This document shows, one piece after another, positions 21,901-28,400 of a stretch of 64,000 nt of DNA (position 1 is its first letter; each line of letters begins with the position of its first letter). The position numbers and the translations under genes are program-made. Where the stretch lies: positions 1-64,000 of the forward strand of contig WQZD01000002.1 in assembly GCA_009780915.1 (NCBI GenBank), in the 5' to 3' direction. The notes beneath the pieces are model-generated. The model made no database searches and was not told the origin of the DNA. It saw only the letters and a list, made by a program, of their open reading frames with translations. This DNA comes from Propionibacteriaceae bacterium (GTDB lineage Bacteria > Actinomycetota > Actinomycetes > Propionibacteriales > Propionibacteriaceae).

Positions 21901-22264
21901 CCTCGACACGCTGCCTCCGGGACAGTCCATGGTCTGCACAGCCACCTACACCGTCACTGAACAAGACATCGCCAACGGCGGAGTGACCACCAACATCACC
22001 GTCACCGGCGACGCCATCGACCTCGTCATCACCTCCACCCCCACCGACATCACCGTCCCGCTCGGATCTGGAACCGGCGGCAACGGTGGAAACGGCGGGA
22101 ACGGTGGAACCGGCGGGACTGGCGCACCCACCATCCCCACGGGCGGCACGGTGGCCAGCGGAGGCACGGCCCCGACCCCCACGGGGGCCGGTCCCGACGC
22201 CGCCATCCTCACCACTGGCGCCACCCGACGCACCCACGTCACGACCCGGGGCGGCCGCGCCTGA
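3983..22264 (+). CDS. giant secreted DUF11-repeat surface protein, 6093 residues
   Basis: ATG start preceded by GAGGAAG. Residues 1-32 form a Sec signal peptide with cleavage after AQA. Residues about 33-340 form an N-terminal domain of the kind that precedes DUF11 repeats in actinobacterial surface proteins (AGLYWGG, GGWSLTVVYSAPG, NLAVYDG and DFFNS motifs). About 11 single DUF11-like Ig-fold domains follow to residue 1930. Eleven modules of roughly 380 residues then run to about residue 6025. Each module has an NNGP-type domain with a Cys pair, a domain ending in VKPDGQRGDS, a CxxC linker and, except in module 7, a third domain with a Cys pair. The tail is GGN-rich and ends in basic residues, with no LPxTG and no transmembrane helix. 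The first 1.2 kb is visibly richer in A/T than the rest. The likely role is a very long adhesin or surface fibre; the ligand is unknown. Confidence 0.88.
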   Translation: MSGKIRNIVAAGTSVVMMAALVSVLPVMKAQADSELPLLPRYSTVAAGSLTTIGNSVVTCDPDYYCYLAQVGEITIDKYYFYKVAVDADSDPSTFNSSMSTLSLPAGAQVLFAGLYWGGYNSERGANRETIKFKTPGSSSYQSVSAFSSVNAQFGSDNNYQRYADVTSLVQTGGNGNYWGANVAVDAGSYELFGGWSLTVVYSAPGMPVRNLAVYDGWQYSHAAYTGSELNMVVTGLSTSGLSTVNAQLSAVAYDSGMGDGDWITVNGSPSGYLVGGVDFFNSTQDNFGNPVTTRNPADVNTFGHDIKNVDISGMISPGMTSMPIAFFGDGYWLGVVGVAVDRSTVPNFTTSTKTVTDQNGNNPAQPGDLLTYRVRLNNTGPVAATSSVVSDPIPAGTEYVPMSLYMTDAFGSPVSQLTDAAGDDRGEVVSGVVKVRLGNGATGSYGGTIDATTGSAGYMYQVKVLPSAAGSTISSAGRLDYVAGASASYTLPVTTLSVAATADVSVTNALSPRVSVVGSTITDTVTVTNAGPGTAVTPKVNDTFSAGVQNMSWVSASSSAGVSCPASVNNVTQCTLPNLPVGSSAVIVFTGRMPSNAAVPGTVTNTAQYIPTTVDPNAANNSATDTISLSREADVAVSVSPASPTVVPGQQQTYTVTATNNGPSDAVGTVTVTDVVDSGSRAAMSLVSVTPGTGSPACSLQTASDVSCTVASLAAGASVSFTVVAQTSPSATAGASISQTASVSSATTDPVTSNNTAKSTGVIGTASADMRVSASVAPSPLVAGNSVTYTLDVGNWGPSDAAGVSLVDVVPSGLTNVAATTDRGTCSVSGSTVTCGLGAMPASLTLGSQGATGTIRITGDIPAGQVSSLVNSATLTASTADPVSSNNTSTLTTPVTASADVSVAVTGSMSSFPATGDPVVYTIRVHNDGPSAAQGVTVSSLIPLGLGLDPANAPVVPSGVTCGTSLGAGDATHAGWTCSVGSVGVGTANDVVIKLPLVATQNGAAPMVATMTVASTTPDPVMGNNQATWTMSGNPEADLAISATAAPDPFLAGQAATYTVQVTNNGPSASVPSVTVTLPTGLALVPAGAAGSQTTSVCTGSPTSTTVTCADTAPLASGASRTYTVSVAVSPDLLDGASVSASATVTGSILDPTTSNNSASVTSRVSAEANLSVTDVWWQAYTGQGNPPTTPVGSGLTSAPAGNFVWLTMTVTNTGSATAWDSTILVDHDLPLIDAPFFDGSPVLIWNGGAWTATGCVVVSGEIECDVNNGASGTAVRPGDMVTLSVLVGVDDAAAPTSGSATVSVGTSTPQAGSAVTSMSAPLSVTAGQSHLTVTKSAGTGSGPSGESVAGTEFSYTIDVTQTRDATAYASGQSWAQANGVTVTDVLPSGFHAVDALSTQGSCTISGSGSDQISCALESLPGTLAPGPYPVATVTIVGTLDTSVTGPTVTNTATVATTTPSDGPYSAQVTSPVVQQADLELLMAVDSTTATTAGGDPIYLAGQDVGYTLTVINAGPSDAGASTVTDTLPVGVSLNTTASTMGCAVSTPGTLTTAEVVTCPAPALAMGASAVLRVVGSTLPTDLRASGTGPGCVPGQPSDPSDPGSTPNAAGCGSYPALPRTLTNSATVAPVSAALADPDATNNTASVDASLDAAADLAATLLVNNEHAPAGAQVTYTLTGVNTGPSIADDPEVVATFPAGFTPVSSSIPGWDCAWSSSGTPAASTLTCTKSPAGPWYQTMVPGEAVSGTITMQIPAGAAEVTHTATVSVTSASTTDPNTGNNTASVDVAVQQISDLVVTKTLTTPNPLVTGYPGTYRVTVTNNGPSVANQVTVYDPVVSGMSFQSGTTQAGQACTDMTSSDGTTDQVICSMGSLAVGASAWADITMMVDPTTTATQLCNTAFAGSASSDPNAANSQATACALVLPPPPTDVSLAMTPHDSFVYPNGEVGVTATVTNNGPEVSTNTTLTVTLPTGLTGVTGLLDSAPSGVAPDAVCTVSGAQMVCSIGTLPSGASVAYDIIGYAPGPAGTTYTLTGVVTHREVDLTPANDQASASIDVVAVPTTAVSVTKTVSPTSPILVAGAQLTYTLTLTNAGLDPAVVDHVDDLSNVLDDATFGTVSTTGPVTATLFANQDLIITGTLARGQSATVTYTVTVKPDGQRGDSKVFNAVFSADTDPGDRPDPDTPPTDCPTCVDSQVAGVTLVKTATPTQVGLPGDSVAYSYLVTNVGTVTLTGVSVTDTAFTGAGSAPVVNCPMTTVGAGASVTCAATYMVTGTDIAGTGWSNTATATATAGSVQVTSAASTATVGVRPSTDVGVSLSPATQEAYPSAEFGLTATVVNNGPNPATGVSVSIPVPTGVTDLTGTLVSSSGGVSAAGSCPISGSVMTCAIGAVGAGAQVVYDIVGWSAPTVGTTHTFTASVSHGEVDADTSNDSAMASVDVVAVPAAQIQVTKSVSPSTGIVFAGAVLTYTVTVSNTGTAPGVVDYVDDLSHVLGNATFSTVTASPGLDAYLYANQDMIITGTLDPGQTATVTYSVTVKPDGQRVDNRLFNDVTSADTPPEDRPDPDNPPPTCPTCVSTEVAGVSVTATASVPSVSAPGDPITFSYLVTNSGSVGLTNLSVTGTGFTGTGVLTPVSCPTTTLAVGASTTCTASYVTTAADMATAWISSTVTASGMVSGQQVTSAPATASVSTSPTTDVGVTLVAGQTKVYPDSEIGFTATVINNGPTDATGVTLSVTIPSGVLNATGVLATAPTGLTPGATCSLSGATLTCQIGNLPVGKAVVYDLLAQASGPVGSSYTLSASVTRDQIDTVASNDTAQATVQVVAAATPGLQVSKTVSPTLSVVTAGTVLTYTLTFTNTGTAPAVIDHVDTVSNVLDDAVVGSIQASPGMQAQLYANGDLVMSGTLDPGQVMTVSYTATLKPDGQRGDSILFNDVVAADTVPAERPEPGDDCPTCVTTDVAGLAVSATADPTTVTSATPIGYQFAVTNTGSVPVTGVSVSPQQFTGSGALTGISCPVTSLAVGASTVCTTTYQVTPADLTGSQLSLTVAATGSVGAQAVTSPTSTVNVTVSPEVDMEVALSPAGTQVYPNAETGVTATVVNNGPTAASGVKLTVTIPSGLVGVTAAVASAPSGSAASTCTTTGTQIVCLVGGLGVGQSVSYDLIGVASVPASAGFTVAASVTSDQIDTVPGNNTATARVDVVAMPVPDLTVTKSVSPTGAVLASGSVLTYTLSFTNPGTAPAVVDHVDDLSNVLDDATIGTITADTGLTARVYANQDMIITGTIPAGATLTVTYPMTVKPDGQRGDSVLFNDVVSADVPAGDRPDPRTPPDQCPTCTTTQISGIGLVQVASPSSVGTAGQQATFTYQVTNTGTIALTGISVASSVFTGTGTLPAPVCPSTTLAAGASMSCQSAYTTTSADLGLSQIANTATATAMAGTSPVTSSAVTAAIDVNPGADVAVTMTPASTQVYPNAQFGVTATVVNTGPGTATGVTATIAVPAGVSSVTGLLASSSDATPRTTACTVAGATVTCPVGALAPGESVSYDLLGTVAGPAPATRTLTASVTHNETDPVTSNNQAQASLQVVATPSVPLATSKTVSPSDPVVTAGATLVYAVTITNPGSSPAVVDYMDDLTGILDDTTVSGVAATGGLSANLYATGDLIVTGTLAPGASGTVTYTATVKPDGQRGDSLLFNAVVAADTPPAQIPDPVNPPEDCQSCTHTSVAGLSAVASADPDVVAIVGGMSTFTIQATNTGDTPVTGLGIQQSSFTGTGTLGSWVCAPTTVDVGQMATCTAGYTVTANDIATGPVVFTGTATGMASTTGVAGSTSVSSTPVTAQIATTSATQAADLAVSVVPTFLQVYPGGEVGLTATVTNNGPGAASGATLTWTIPAGLTSVVGMSATPSTGLLLASGCLVTGTQMTCAVGSLGVGQSVAYDLIGWVTGPVGSTFPVSAQVAETGTDPVSGNNTAQVAVQVVAPPAPGITMSKTADPVNTVVQAGAVVTYTVTVTNTSLVSAVVHQVDDMSGVLDDATIVSVTPGTGLDAVLLANNDMLITGTLASGQSSTVTYQVRVNPDGQRGDNQLFNAVVAGDTPVADRPDTTTPPDQCTACTDTLVTGLGLGVSATPTSVTQAGGTITYQFAVTNEGTVPVTGLALAPVRFTGTGPVSPVCSVTSLNPGASTTCTATYSVTAADMTTPRVSGTWTASGVASGQQVTSAPASVAVPVASEADLGVTMSAASAQVYPGAETGVSATVTNNGPANATQATVTIDVPTGMTGATAVLASSTDGATRAPSCASSGSQLICQVGALPVGASVTYDILGTVTAPVGSTPTVTARAAQAGVDPVPGNDQASTAFTVVAVPATPLTVTKTQTSPDDPLVTGSVVTYTLTFTNPGASPAVVDHVDDLSTVLGVASLGPVQTTPGLTAQVFTSDHMLITGTVGAGASGNVTYTATVKPVSERTGTQLFNAVVSADTPVADRPTPDTPPAQCPACTSDTVPEPVTTTSTDVTVALTPALTQVYPGAQVGLTATVTNNGPAAATDVTVTLPLPAGLVGVTGLLASAPSGTSPATACQITQTDLVCPVGNLGVGQSVSYDVVGTMSAPAGASYTLTATATHDETDPNPATSSAQAVITVVAKPDPGVVTMTKTVTPASGLIEAGATLTYTITLSNTGSTPAVADMVDSLADVLDDAVVSGIQTTGGVQAALYATGDLIITGTIPGGGTATVTYVATVKPDGQRGDSKVFNSVVTADVTPADRPTVDTPPAQCTTCTDSDVTGFDGAPDPAHTGQSGDTVTVDYTVTNTGSTPIEDLALQADASGTGTVQVSCPTTTVAPGESVTCTATYTLTPEDLAAGEVTITTQATGTVDGQPVTTPPSTTTVPVVQPTDVAVTWTSPGTPVYPGAQFGLTATVTNKGPVDATDVAVTFDIPAGMVGATVYLASASPGTTPATACTQSGSTITCPIGDLAVGQSVSYDLIATASGAVGADYSVGATITQTGANPTPADAHATTAVTVVAKPAPGVVTMTKTVSPASGLIEAGTVLSYTITLKNTGSTPAVADMADSLADVLDDAVVSGVQTTGGVQATLYANQDLIITGTVPGGGTATVTYTVTVKPDGQRGDSKVFNSVVTADVAPADRPTVDTPPAQCTTCTDSDVTGFDVATDPTHTGQNGDTVTVEYTVTNTGSTPIEDLALEVVDASGTGTIELSCPTTTVAPGESVTCTATYTLTPEDIAAGDVTITTQATGTVDGQPVTTPPSTTTVPVAEPTDVAVTWTSGGTPVYPGAQIGLTAQVVNYGPTDATDVTVTFDIPAGMTGATIHLAGASAGTTPESSCVQTGATFTCTIGNLAVGQSVSYDIVAWASGSAGADYAVGATVSHTGGASTPADAHATTDVTVVAPPTTPLSVAKTVTPASAVVKAGDRLTYTITIANPGSVPAVVDHLDDLATVLDAATVSAPVATGALRASVYAGRYLIVTGTLAPGASATVTYAATVLPDGQRDSLPLFNAVVAANTPVADRPDTTTPPAQCPACTTTGVAGITTQVDMVTPPPTKAGDPIGYEITVTNDGTVPLSGLTPHVDSTGTGQWTTSCPIGTLMPGQSMVCTAVYTVTEHDMATGDVTNNVSVSGDTPGLVVSSTPTDITVPLAEPTDVAVTWTSGGTPVYPGAQFGLTATVTNKGPADATHVTVTFDIPDGMTGATIHLTGSSPGTSPTSTCTQSGATMTCAIGNLGVGQWVTYDIVGWASGAPGASYTVGATVAQAGANPIPGDAHATTAVTVVTVPATPLGVTKTVTPASPVVKAGDQLTYTITITNPEAVPAVVDHLDDLATVLDAATVSTPTATGTLKANLYAGRYLIITGTLAPGASATVTYTATVLPDGQRDSLPLFNAVVAANTPVADRPDTTTPPDQCAACTTTGVGGLIVQVDQVTPPPTKAGDPIGYQITVTNDGTVPLSGIVPVVDSTGTGEWQVSCPLDTLPPGQSMVCTATYTVTEQDIANGGVTTNITVTGDAIDLVITSTPTDITVPLGSGTGGNGGNGGNGGTGGTGAPTIPTGGTVASGGTAPTPTGAGPDAAILTTGATRRTHVTTRGGRA
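4332..4338 (+). repeat. G7 tract (in-frame state) in the first giant gene
   Basis: Seven G in the Tyr-Trp-Gly-Gly codons about 350 bp after the start. This is the same site as the G8 tract in the minus-strand pseudogene. A change of one base would truncate the protein near residue 120. Confidence 0.7.
9767..22063 (+). repeat. array of 11 coding modules, period about 1140 bp
   Basis: The CxxC codons recur at about 10550, 11699, 12839, 13982, 15131, 16307, 17453, 18287, 19427, 20567 and 21710. Intervals are 1140-1176 bp except 834 bp between the seventh and eighth, where the third domain of the module is missing. Modules 8 and 9 are exactly 1140 bp apart and very similar. Confidence 0.85.
22076..22123 (+). 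repeat. 9-bp repeats coding Gly-Gly-Asn/Thr in the C-terminal tail
   Basis: Five GGN or GGT tripeptide units and a final Gly, followed by PTIPTGG. The corresponding tail of the second giant has seven units, so unit number varies between the paralogues. Confidence 0.7.
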
Positions 22265-22282
22265 TAACCGCCACGCGTCCCT

Positions 22283-22311
22283 GAATCCCCCCGGTGTGTC
22301 CGGGGGGATTC
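22283..22311 (+). terminator. strong hairpin after the first giant gene
   Basis: A perfect 12-bp stem: GAATCCCCCCGG, loop TGTGT, CCGGGGGGATTC, 18 bp after the stop codon. There is no T-run behind it, so it is either a U-less hairpin terminator or a stabilising 3' end. Confidence 0.6.
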
Positions 22312-22399
22312 GACGCTGTGGCTCCCAGCGAATACTTCCTCACTCGCCTAGCCGTCATCACTGCGAAAATAAGTGATAGCTCTCTCCAGTCAGCGGATA

Positions 22400-22449
22400 T
22401 AGAATGGATATCAAATTCGGGGAGACTCGCTGATGCTGCGGAGGTCATC
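22400..22449 (+). promoter_or_regulatory. shared promoter/leader of the giant-protein family (copy for the second giant)
   Basis: TAGAAT (22400-22405), 13 bp, GGGGAGAC (22419-22426), 23 bp to the ATG at 22450, with GGAGGT as ribosome site. It implies that the second giant has its own promoter and is not just read through from the first. Confidence 0.5.
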
Positions 22450-25400
22450 ATGGGTGGAATGTTCAAGAAATTTGTCGCTGGGGGAACAAGCGTCGTACTG
22501 ATGGCAGCACTGGTGAGCGTGTTGCCTGTGACGAAGGCACAGGCGGATTCCGAATTTCCGATGGAACCGCGATACGACACGATCGCCACGGGGTCGATGA
22601 CGACTATCGGCAATACCTTAATGACTTGCGATAATGCGGACCCGTTCTGCGCCTACGTGCAGGACGGGACGTACGTGGCACGCAGCGGCGAGTTCAATAG
22701 GCGCTATGTCGATGCGGATAACAATCCATCGACCTTCGATTCATCCATGTCGACTCTGTCATTGCCTGCTGGTGCGACCGTCCTGTGGGCCGGCCTATAT
22801 TGGGGGGGCTATCTCTATTCGAACCCGCCGAATTATGGGCTCAAAGATGAAATCGCCTTCAAGACGCCTACGGACTACCAGTATGAGAAAGTATTCGCGA
22901 GTGCGGATCCTAACGCGGCATTTGGAGGCGCATTTTCCTATCAGCGATATGCGGACGTGACGTCGCAGGTGGCGATCGGGGGGAGCGGGGATTACTGGGT
23001 GGCGAATGTCGCCGCAGATGATGGCGAATCCCAGGCGTTTGCGGGGTGGTCTCTGACAGTGGTCTATTCCGCTCCAGGCATGCCTATGCGGAATCTGGCT
23101 GTTTATGATGGCTATCGGTATATGGGTAACGACGCAACCGGTTGGATGCTTCCTGACATAGACACCACCGGATTGAGCATGGTAAATGCACAAATATCAA
23201 TGGTGGCATATGGTGGCGACTACGACGAAGCTGATTCGGTCGAGTTCAATTATTACCAGGTGGCGACTGATCTATCACCATCTTGGGACTTCTTCAATAG
23301 CAGACTGGATAACTTTGGACATATTGTCACGACTCGTGATCCAGCATATGTGGATACGTCGGGATTTGACATTAAGAATGTGGATGTGTCTAACCTGATC
23401 GTTTCTGGGGATAATTTTCCAAACCCATACCTTTGGTTTCATACCACTGTGGACGACTATTACCTTGGTGTGGTGGGGGTGGCGATTGAGCGGGCTAATG
23501 CAAATTTCACGACGTCGACGAAGACGGTCACGGATCTGAATGGGCACAATCCTGCGCAACCGGGTGATGTTCTTCGATATAACATAAGAGTAAATAATAC
23601 TGGGTCCGCCATAGCTTACTATTCCGTCGCGTCTGATCCGATTCCGGCGGGGACGGAATATGTGCCGGGGTCGTTGTATTTGACCGATAGTCTCGGTAAT
23701 CCATCGGTCCAGTTGTCGGATGCGCGTGGTGACGATCAGGGTTACATGTATAACGACGAGGTACACGTCAACTTGGGAGCGGGGGCTAACGCCTCTCGAG
23801 GCGGGCAGATTAATGCCAATAATGGTTCGGTGGGGTACTCGTATCAGGTGAAGGTGCTCCCGTCGGCAGTGGGATCGACGATCTCAAGTGCTGGACTACT
23901 CGATTATCAGGCGGGAAATGGCTATGGCAGTTATCTGCTGCCTACAACGACGATCGGCGTGGCGGAGGCGTCTGGGGCTGATGTGTCGGTCACGACTGTC
24001 CTGTCTCCGAGGGTGAGTGCGGTGGGGTCGACGATCACGGCCACGGTGACGATTGCCAATGCGGGGCCTAGCACGGCGGCGGCATCCAGTCTGAATGTCG
24101 TGGTCCCCCCTGGGCAGATGGAGAATTTGTCATGGAATATGGCGAGTTCCACTGCAGGGATATCATGCTCGACAGCTGGTAACGGGTCCATATGCTCTCT
24201 TCCTTCCTTGCCGGTCGGCTCTTCTGCGGTCGTCGTCTTTACGGGGAACGTGCCGTCGAACACTCCGGATCCTCTCGGGACTGTGACGGTCGGCGCACAG
24301 TACCAACCGGTCACCCCCGATCCTGACGTGTTCAACAACACGGGCATGGACACAATCTCGTTGACGCGTGAGGCTGATCTGGCGGTGACGGTGTCTCCGG
24401 CGTCGCCGACGGTTGTGCCGGGTCAGCAGCAGACGTACACGGTGACGGCGACGAACAATGGGCCGTCGGACGTGTTTGGGAAGGTGACGGTCACGGATGT
24501 GCTGGACCCGGGCTCTGAGGGGGCGGTGTCGTTCTGGTCGGTGAACCCGGGGACGGGGAACCCTGCCTGCGGCATGCAGACATCCTCGGATGTGTCGTGC
24601 TCGGTGACGAATTTGGCGGCTGGGGCGTCGGTGAGTTTCACGGTTCTGGCTCAGACGAGTCAGTCGGCCACGGCGGGGGCGAGTATCTCCCATACGGCGA
24701 GTGTGTCGTCCGCCACCACTGACCCGGTGACGAGCAATAACTCGTTCAAGTCCACGGGTGTGATCGGGGCGCCGAGCGCGGATGTGCGGGCGGTGGTCTC
24801 GGTGACCCCGTCGCCACTTGTGGCGGGGAGTTGGGTGTCATACAGGGTGGACGTGAGCAACTGGGGTCCGTCGGATGCGGCGGGGGTGTCGCTGACGAAT
24901 GTGTATTTCACGGACCTGACGAACGTGACGGTCTCCACGGATCGGGGGTCGTGTACGGACAACGGGCCCATTGTGTGTGATCTGGGCGCTTTGCCGGCGT
25001 CGTTGGTTCTGGGATCGAAGGGCGCGACGGCGACGGTGTGGATCTCGGGGGTCATTCGTGCTGAAGCGACGGGGCCGGATCTGAACTTCTCCGCCACGGC
25101 GACGGCGACGACGGCGGATCCTGTGCCGAGCAATAACACGGCGACGGAGTCGACCCCGTTGACGACGTCGGCGGATGTGTCGGTGTCGACGACCGCGTCG
25201 ATGTCGTCGTTCCCGGCGACTGGTGATCCGGTGGTGTACACGATTCGGGTGCATAACGACGGGCTGTCGGATGCGCAGGGTGTGACTGTGTCCTCGTTGA
25301 TCCCGCTGGGTTTGGGCCTTGATCCTGCGAATCCTCCGGTGGTTCCTTCGGGGGTGACCTGTGGCACGGCTTTGGGCGCGGGTGATGCCACGCATTCGGG

Positions 25401-28400
25401 GTGGAATTGTTCTGTGGGCAGTGTGGGTGTGGGCACGGCCAATGATGTGGTGATCAAGCTTCCGTTGGTCGCGACCCAGAATGGGGCGTCGCCGATGGTG
25501 GCGACGATGACGGTGGCGTCGACGACCCCGGATCCGGTCATGGGCAATAATCAGGCGACGTGGACGATGAGCGGGAACCCGGAGGCGGACCTGGCGATCA
25601 GCGCCACGGCTGCTCCGGATCCGTTCCTGGCCGGGCAGACGGCGACGTACACGGTGCAGGTGACGAATAATGGGCCGAGCGCGTCGGTTCCGAGCGTCGA
25701 AGTGGACTTGCCGTCGGGGGTGTCCTTGATCCCCTCTGGCCAGCCTGGTTCCCAGACGACCTCCTTGTGCGTCGGCTCGCCGACCACCAGCACCGTCACG
25801 TGCGCGGACACGGCGCCGTTGGCGTCGGGGGCGTCGCGGACGTACACGGTGAGTGTGGCGGTGTCTCCGGATGTGGTGGATGGGACGTTTGTGACGGCCT
25901 CGGCTGCGGTGACGGGATCGATCTTGGACCCGTCAACAAGTAACAATTCAGCGACTGTGACCAGTCGTGTGTCCGCTCAGGCGAATCTGTCGGTGACGGA
26001 TGTGTGGTGGCAGGCGTACACCGGTCAGGGGAATCCTCCGACCACACCGGTGGGCGCCGGGTTGACCTCCGCGGCGGCGGGGTCGTTCGTGTGGTTGACG
26101 ATGACGGTGGCGAACACTGGTTCGGCGACGGCGTATGATTCGACCCTGGTGGTCGACCATGATCTGCCGTTGATCGACTCGCCGTTCTTCGATGGTGATC
26201 CTGTGTTGATCTGGAATGGTGGGGGATGGTCGTCCACGGGGTGTGTGGTGGTGTCGGGGGAGGTCCAGTGCGATGTGAGCAATGGGGCCTCGGGGACGGC
26301 TGTGCGTCCCGGTGACACGGTGACGTTGTCGGTGTTGGTGGCTGTGGATGACGCGGCGGCCCCGACGACGGGGTCGGCGACGGTGAGTGTGGGGACCTCG
26401 ACCCCCCAGGCGGCGAGCGCTGTGACGAGCAAGTCCGTGCCGTTGTCGATCACGGCGGGCCAGTCGCATTTGACGGTGACGAAGTCGGCTGGGACGGGTG
26501 CGGGCCCTAGTGGTGAATTGGTGGCGGGCACCGGGTTCTCGTACAGCATTGATGTGACGCAGACGCGTGACGCGTCCGCGTACGCCTCGGGTCAGTCGTG
26601 GGCGCAGGCCACTGGTGTGGTCGTGACTGACACGCTGCCGAGTGGGTTCCATGCGGTGGACGCGTTGAGCACTCAGGGGACGTGCACGATCAGCGGGGCG
26701 AACTCGGATCAGATCTCGTGCCAGCTGGGGAGTCTGCCCGGCACGTTGGCGCCGGGGCCGTACCCGGTGGCGACGGTGACGATCGTGGGCACGATGGACA
26801 CCAGTGTTGCTGGGCCGACGGTGACGAACACGGCGGCGGTGGCGACGACGACACCGTCGGATGGGCCGTATTCTGCCCAGGTGACCACGCCGGTGATCCA
26901 GCAGGCGGATCTGGAATTGATCATGGCGGTGGATTCCACCACTGCCACCACCGCGGGTGGGGACCCGATCTATATGGCGGGTCAGGACGTGGGCTACACC
27001 CTCACGGTGGTCAACGCCGGACCGTCGGACGCGGGCGCGTCGACGGTGACGGACACGCTGCCGCTGGGGGTGAGTCTGAACACGACCGCGTCGACGACGG
27101 GGTGCACGGTGTCCACGCCGGGGACGTTGACGACCGCTGAGGTGGTGACCTGTCCGGCGCCGGCGTTGGCGATGGGCGCGTCGGCTGTGATCCGAGTGGT
27201 CGGGTCGACTCTGCCCACGGATTTGCGTGCGTCGGGGACGGGGCCGGGATGTGTGCCCGGCGCTCCGTCGGACCCGTCTGATCCGGGGAGCGCCCCGAAC
27301 GCGGCGGGGTGCGGGACGTACCCGACGCTGCCGCGCACCCTGACCAACTCGGCCACGGTGGCCCCCGTGAGCGCGGCCTTGGCGGACCCAGATGTCACGA
27401 ACAATACAGCCAGTGTGGACGCGAGTCTGGACGCGGCCGCGGATCTGTCCACCACTCTGACGGTGGGCAATGCGACCCCGCCGGCGGGGTCGCAGGTGAC
27501 GTACACCGTGACCGGTGTGAACTCTGGTCCGTCCATCGCGGACGACCCGGTGGTGGTGGCGACTCTCCCCGCCGGATTCAGCCCTGTCTCCTACCAGGTG
27601 CCCGGCTGGGATTGCGCGTGGTCGATGAGCGGGGCGGCGTCCACATTGACGTGCACGAAGTCTCCTGCGGCGCCGTGGTATCAGGCCATGGTCCCCGGTG
27701 AGGCCGTCTCCGGCACGATCACCATGCAGATCCCGGCGGGGTCGCCCGAGGTGACCCATACCGCGACGGTGTCGCTGACCAGCGGGACAACTGACACCAA
27801 CTCGGGGAACAACACCGCGAGTGTGGATGTGGCTGTCCAACAGGTGTCCGACTTGGCGGTGACCAAGACCTTGACCACACCGAACCCGTTGGTGACCGGG
27901 TACCCCGGGGCCTACCGGGTGACCGTGACCAACAATGGGCCCTCCGTGGCCAACCAGGTGACGATCTACGACCCGGCTGTGTCGGGGATGAGCTTCGTGT
28001 CGGGCACGACTCAGGCGGGTCAGGCGTGCACGAATGCGGGTCCGACGGACGGGAGCGCCGATCAGGCCATCTGTCTGATCGGGTCGTTGGCGGTCGGTGG
28101 GTCGGCGTGGGCGGACATCACGATGATGGTGGATCCGACCACGACCGCGACGCAGTTGTGCAACACGGCGTATGCGGGGTCGACGTCGCGTGACCCGAAC
28201 CCGGCGGGTTCGGAGGACACCGCGTGCGCGTTGGTGTCGCCTCCGCCGCCGACGGATGTGTCGTTGGCGATGAGTCCTCATGACAGCTTCGTGTATCCGA
28301 ATGGGGAGGTGGGTGTGACCGCGACGGTAACCAACAATGGTCCGGAGGTGTCCACGGACACCAAGTTGACGGTGACGTTGCCGACGGGGTTGACCGGTGT

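Noticed and set aside
22120..22264. Sortase signal in the PTIPTGG tail of the giants
   Set aside because: No following hydrophobic helix in any frame, so it does not make a working LPxTG-type signal.
22294..22449. 52-residue N-terminal extension of the second giant
   Set aside because: It would precede the signal peptide, lacks a ribosome site and covers the conserved promoter/leader.
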